A stretch of DNA of 64,000 nucleotides, taken from positions 2,728,001 to 2,792,000 of the forward strand of contig NZ_VFOP01000001.1 of NCBI RefSeq assembly GCF_006716185.1, written 5' to 3'. Position 1 is the stretch's first letter. Each line of letters begins with the position of its first letter. The position numbers and the translations under genes were made by a program. Positions 62,099-64,000 of this stretch are shown piece after piece. The notes beneath the pieces were generated by a model, which worked only from the letters and a program-made list of their open reading frames with translations, searched no databases and had not been told where the DNA came from. The DNA comes from Ornithinicoccus hortensis (GTDB taxonomy: Bacteria > Actinomycetota > Actinomycetes > Actinomycetales > Dermatophilaceae).

Positions 62099-63289
62099 AT
62101 GCGACACATCAACGACAACGAGAGACGCAACAGGTTGGCCGTGCGCCACGGGATCCACCCGGACCACCGGCTACCCGACGCGGTGGCCGCCACCAGGGCG
62201 ATGACCGTGCTCCACGCGACCGAGGCCGCGACGGTCCACCTCTCGGTCCAGGCCCGGGTCGACGGGACGACGCCGGCGGACATCGACCATGCCCTCTACG
62301 AGGACCGGTCCCTGGTGAAGCAGCTGGCGATGCGGCGCACCCTGTTCGTCTTTCCGCGCGACCTCCTGCCCGCCGCCCTGGGCAGCGCCTCGGCCCGGGT
62401 CGCGGTCGAGCAGCGCCGGGTGATCACCCGCGACGTCGAGATGCACGGGGTCGCCGAGGACGGCGCAGCCTGGCTCGACCGGGCCTGCGACGCCGTCCTC
62501 ACACGGCTCGAGCCCGGTGACTGCCTGTCCGCCAAACAACTGCGCGAGGAGATCCCGGAGCTCCGCGGCACCATCACGGTCAACACCTCCAAGAAGTACG
62601 GCGGGACCTTCCAGATCGCACCGCGGGTGTTCACCCTGCTCGGCGCCCAGGGGCAGCTGGTGCGCGCGACAAACGGTGGCCACTGGCGTCTGGGGCGCCC
62701 GACCTGGACCTCGATGGGCACCTGGCTCGGGCAGGAGGTCATGCCGCTGACCACCGAGGAGGGGTATGCCGAGCTGACCCGTCGCTGGCTCGGCACCTTC
62801 GGGCCGGGCACGGTGGAGGACCTTCAATGGTGGCTGGGCTCCACCAAGTCCGCAGCGCGGGCGGCCCTCGCGACGGTCGACGCGAGGGAAGTCTCGCTGG
62901 ACGGCGGTATCCACGGGTGGGTCCTGCCCGACGACGAGGCACCGGTCGCGGCACCCGAACCGTGGGCGGCGCTGCTTCCCACCCTCGACCCGACCACCAT
63001 GGGGTGGAAGCTCCGCGACTTCTACCTCGCCCCGGAGCACGTGCCGTACCTGTTCGACAGCAACGGCAACGGCGGCACCACGGCCTGGTGGAACGGCCGC
63101 ATCGTGGGCTGCTGGGTGCAGGACCCGGATGCCGTGGTCCGTGTCGTGCTGCGCGACGGCGAGGAGGTCGGAGCAGCCGGCACCAGGGCCCTGCAGGACG
63201 AGGCGGAGCGACTCACCCGGTGGCTGGACGGCGTCGTGATCAGCAACGTCTACAAGTCGCAGCTCATGAAGCGGGCAATCTTGCCCTAG
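62099..63289 (+). CDS. Winged-helix DNA-binding domain protein (HTH_42/YcaQ family)
   Basis: 396 aa. The HTH_42 (DUF1006) layout is visible: AMTVLHATEAATVHLSVQAR, LYEDRSLVKQLAMRRTLFVF, LGTFGPGTVEDLQWWLG and the C-terminal WWNGRIVGCWVQDPDAVVRV. Relatives such as YcaQ/AlkX/AlkZ are DNA glycosylases for bulky or crosslinked lesions, so this may be a repair enzyme, though I cannot confirm the Gln-x-Gln catalytic motif here. ATG 62099 follows AGGA by nine bases. It is divergent from the DUF222 gene. Confidence 0.75.
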   Translation: MRHINDNERRNRLAVRHGIHPDHRLPDAVAATRAMTVLHATEAATVHLSVQARVDGTTPADIDHALYEDRSLVKQLAMRRTLFVFPRDLLPAALGSASARVAVEQRRVITRDVEMHGVAEDGAAWLDRACDAVLTRLEPGDCLSAKQLREEIPELRGTITVNTSKKYGGTFQIAPRVFTLLGAQGQLVRATNGGHWRLGRPTWTSMGTWLGQEVMPLTTEEGYAELTRRWLGTFGPGTVEDLQWWLGSTKSAARAALATVDAREVSLDGGIHGWVLPDDEAPVAAPEPWAALLPTLDPTTMGWKLRDFYLAPEHVPYLFDSNGNGGTTAWWNGRIVGCWVQDPDAVVRVVLRDGEEVGAAGTRALQDEAERLTRWLDGVVISNVYKSQLMKRAILP

Positions 63290-63300
63290 TGGTCGCACCA

Positions 63301-63315
63301 CTGCCCCAGGGGCAG
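63301..63315 (+). terminator. Compact hairpin after the winged-helix gene
   Basis: CTGCCCC-A-GGGGCAG is a perfect 7-bp inverted repeat with a one-base centre, 11 bases after the stop. The true loop would be three to five bases. Confidence 0.4.
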
Positions 63316-63404
63316 CGAAAGGCGACCCAACCGGCAGTGCCCGAGCGGCGTCATACTGCTGAGACGGGCACGACGGCGTGCCCCAGGCACCCCCGGAGGT
63401 CCCG

Positions 63405-64000
63405 ATGAGCGCACTGCGTCCCACCCATCACCTGCTGCGGCGCCTGCTCCTGGGGCTCCTCCTCATCGCGCTCGGCCCCGGACTCCTGGCCGGCCCCGGC
63501 GCCGTAGCCACGACGACCAACCCGGCGGCCGGGGCCTCGTCCTCCGGCACGGTCCGCCAAACCACCGACCACGAGACGCAGGGTGACCTCGCCTTCCGCC
63601 TGGAACGACTCTCCGGCACCGACCGGTATGCCACGGCGGCGGCCATCAGCGCACGGTTCTTCGGGTCCGGCGTCCCGGTGGCGCTCGTGGTGACCGGCGC
63701 CGAGTTCCCCGACGGCCTCGCCGCGGGACCGGTGGGCGACCGGCTCGGCGGCCCCGTGCTGTTCACCCGGCATACCTCGCTCCCTGCCAGCACCACCGCG
63801 GAACTGAAGCGGCTCAAGCCACAGCGCATCCTGGTGGCGGGCGGGACGGCTGCGGTGTCCAACGGGGTGCTCAACCAGCTGGACGCGTTGGCCACCTCGG
63901 GTGCCACCCGCATCTCGGGCCCGGACCGCTACGCCACGGCGGCGGCGCTGTCCAAGCACGCGTTCCCGGGCGGCGCCTCGATCGCGTACGTCGCCACCGG
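63405..64000 (+). CDS. Secreted cell wall-binding repeat 2 protein (partial, runs off right edge)
   Basis: First 198 codons. Signal peptide (HHLLRRLLLGLLLIALGPGL then Ala-x-Ala) and cell wall-binding repeat 2 units: RLSGTDRYATAAAISARFF with VTGAEFPDGLAAGPV and ILVAGGTAAVS, then RISGPDRYATAAALSKHAFP. These repeats anchor proteins to the actinobacterial/firmicute wall. It is the second such protein here, the first being the subtilase at 6087. GGAGG five bases before the ATG. What follows the repeats is unseen. Confidence 0.85.
   Translation, partial: MSALRPTHHLLRRLLLGLLLIALGPGLLAGPGAVATTTNPAAGASSSGTVRQTTDHETQGDLAFRLERLSGTDRYATAAAISARFFGSGVPVALVVTGAEFPDGLAAGPVGDRLGGPVLFTRHTSLPASTTAELKRLKPQRILVAGGTAAVSNGVLNQLDALATSGATRISGPDRYATAAALSKHAFPGGASIAYVAT

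Overview
This window is about 64 kb of very G+C-rich DNA, roughly 70% or more by eye. Third codon positions are almost always G or C, and many starts are GTG or TTG. Gene content (SepH, DUF3710, DUF4193, DUF5998, TRIC, coproporphyrin-type ferrochelatase with a Cys-rich tail, LAL-type LuxR, cell wall-binding repeat 2 proteins, an IdeR/DtxR-type iron box) points to an actinobacterial chromosome. Intrasporangiaceae or Ornithinimicrobiaceae (Micrococcales) is my best guess from style only. I see no rRNA, tRNA, CRISPR array, prophage or complete insertion sequence. Coding is dense and both strands are used.

Layout. 1-3124: right edge of a surface-sugar locus (aminotransferase start, WbpD-like acetyltransferase, family 2 glycosyltransferase, DUF2304), then an inositol-phosphatase-like enzyme and a gamma-carbonic anhydrase. 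3179-11423: a FAD plus Fe-S D-lactate/glycolate-type dehydrogenase faces a very large secreted subtilase carrying kelch and cell-wall-binding repeats. 11525-13749: a small regulator fusing a ribbon-helix-helix antitoxin-like domain to a LuxR helix-turn-helix, a GNAT enzyme, and a RIO-type kinase behind a structured leader. 13776-19334: dxs, a diacylglycerol kinase and an App1-type phosphatidate phosphatase in one reading direction, a LacI regulator with its own operator, and an uncharacterised protein. 19367-26285: a four-gene iron-siderophore ABC transporter under an iron box, divergent from a LAL regulator. 26286-29332: aconitase, with an unexplained regulatory-looking intergenic stretch downstream.

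29458-37931 closely follows the Mycobacterium tuberculosis Rv2689c-Rv2701c block: TRAM methyltransferase, KimA-like permease, two TrkA (CeoB/CeoC) proteins, DUF3159, OB-fold protein, DUF3710, dut, DUF4193, suhB. The permease and the TrkA pair are transcribed divergently from a 64-bp gap, which suggests a potassium-transport module. 37935-48895: hemH and a TRIC channel in one operon with suhB, the septation protein SepH, an MFS protein, thymidine kinase, an alkaline phosphatase-like protein, DUF5998 and a GNAT/acyl-CoA synthetase fusion. 48977-54480: galK-galT divergent from a Tricorn protease. 54531-63289: an ECF sigma factor translationally coupled to a membrane protein with an Asp-box ectodomain, nitroreductase, AraC, glyoxalase-like, P-loop kinase-like, DUF222/HNH and winged-helix genes. 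A second cell-wall-binding-repeat protein runs off the right edge.

Two DNA-scale patterns run through the window. Many genes have a TANNNT box 5-8 nt before the start codon, as expected for leaderless mRNAs. The heptamer GTATGCC/GGCATAC is far commoner than base composition predicts.
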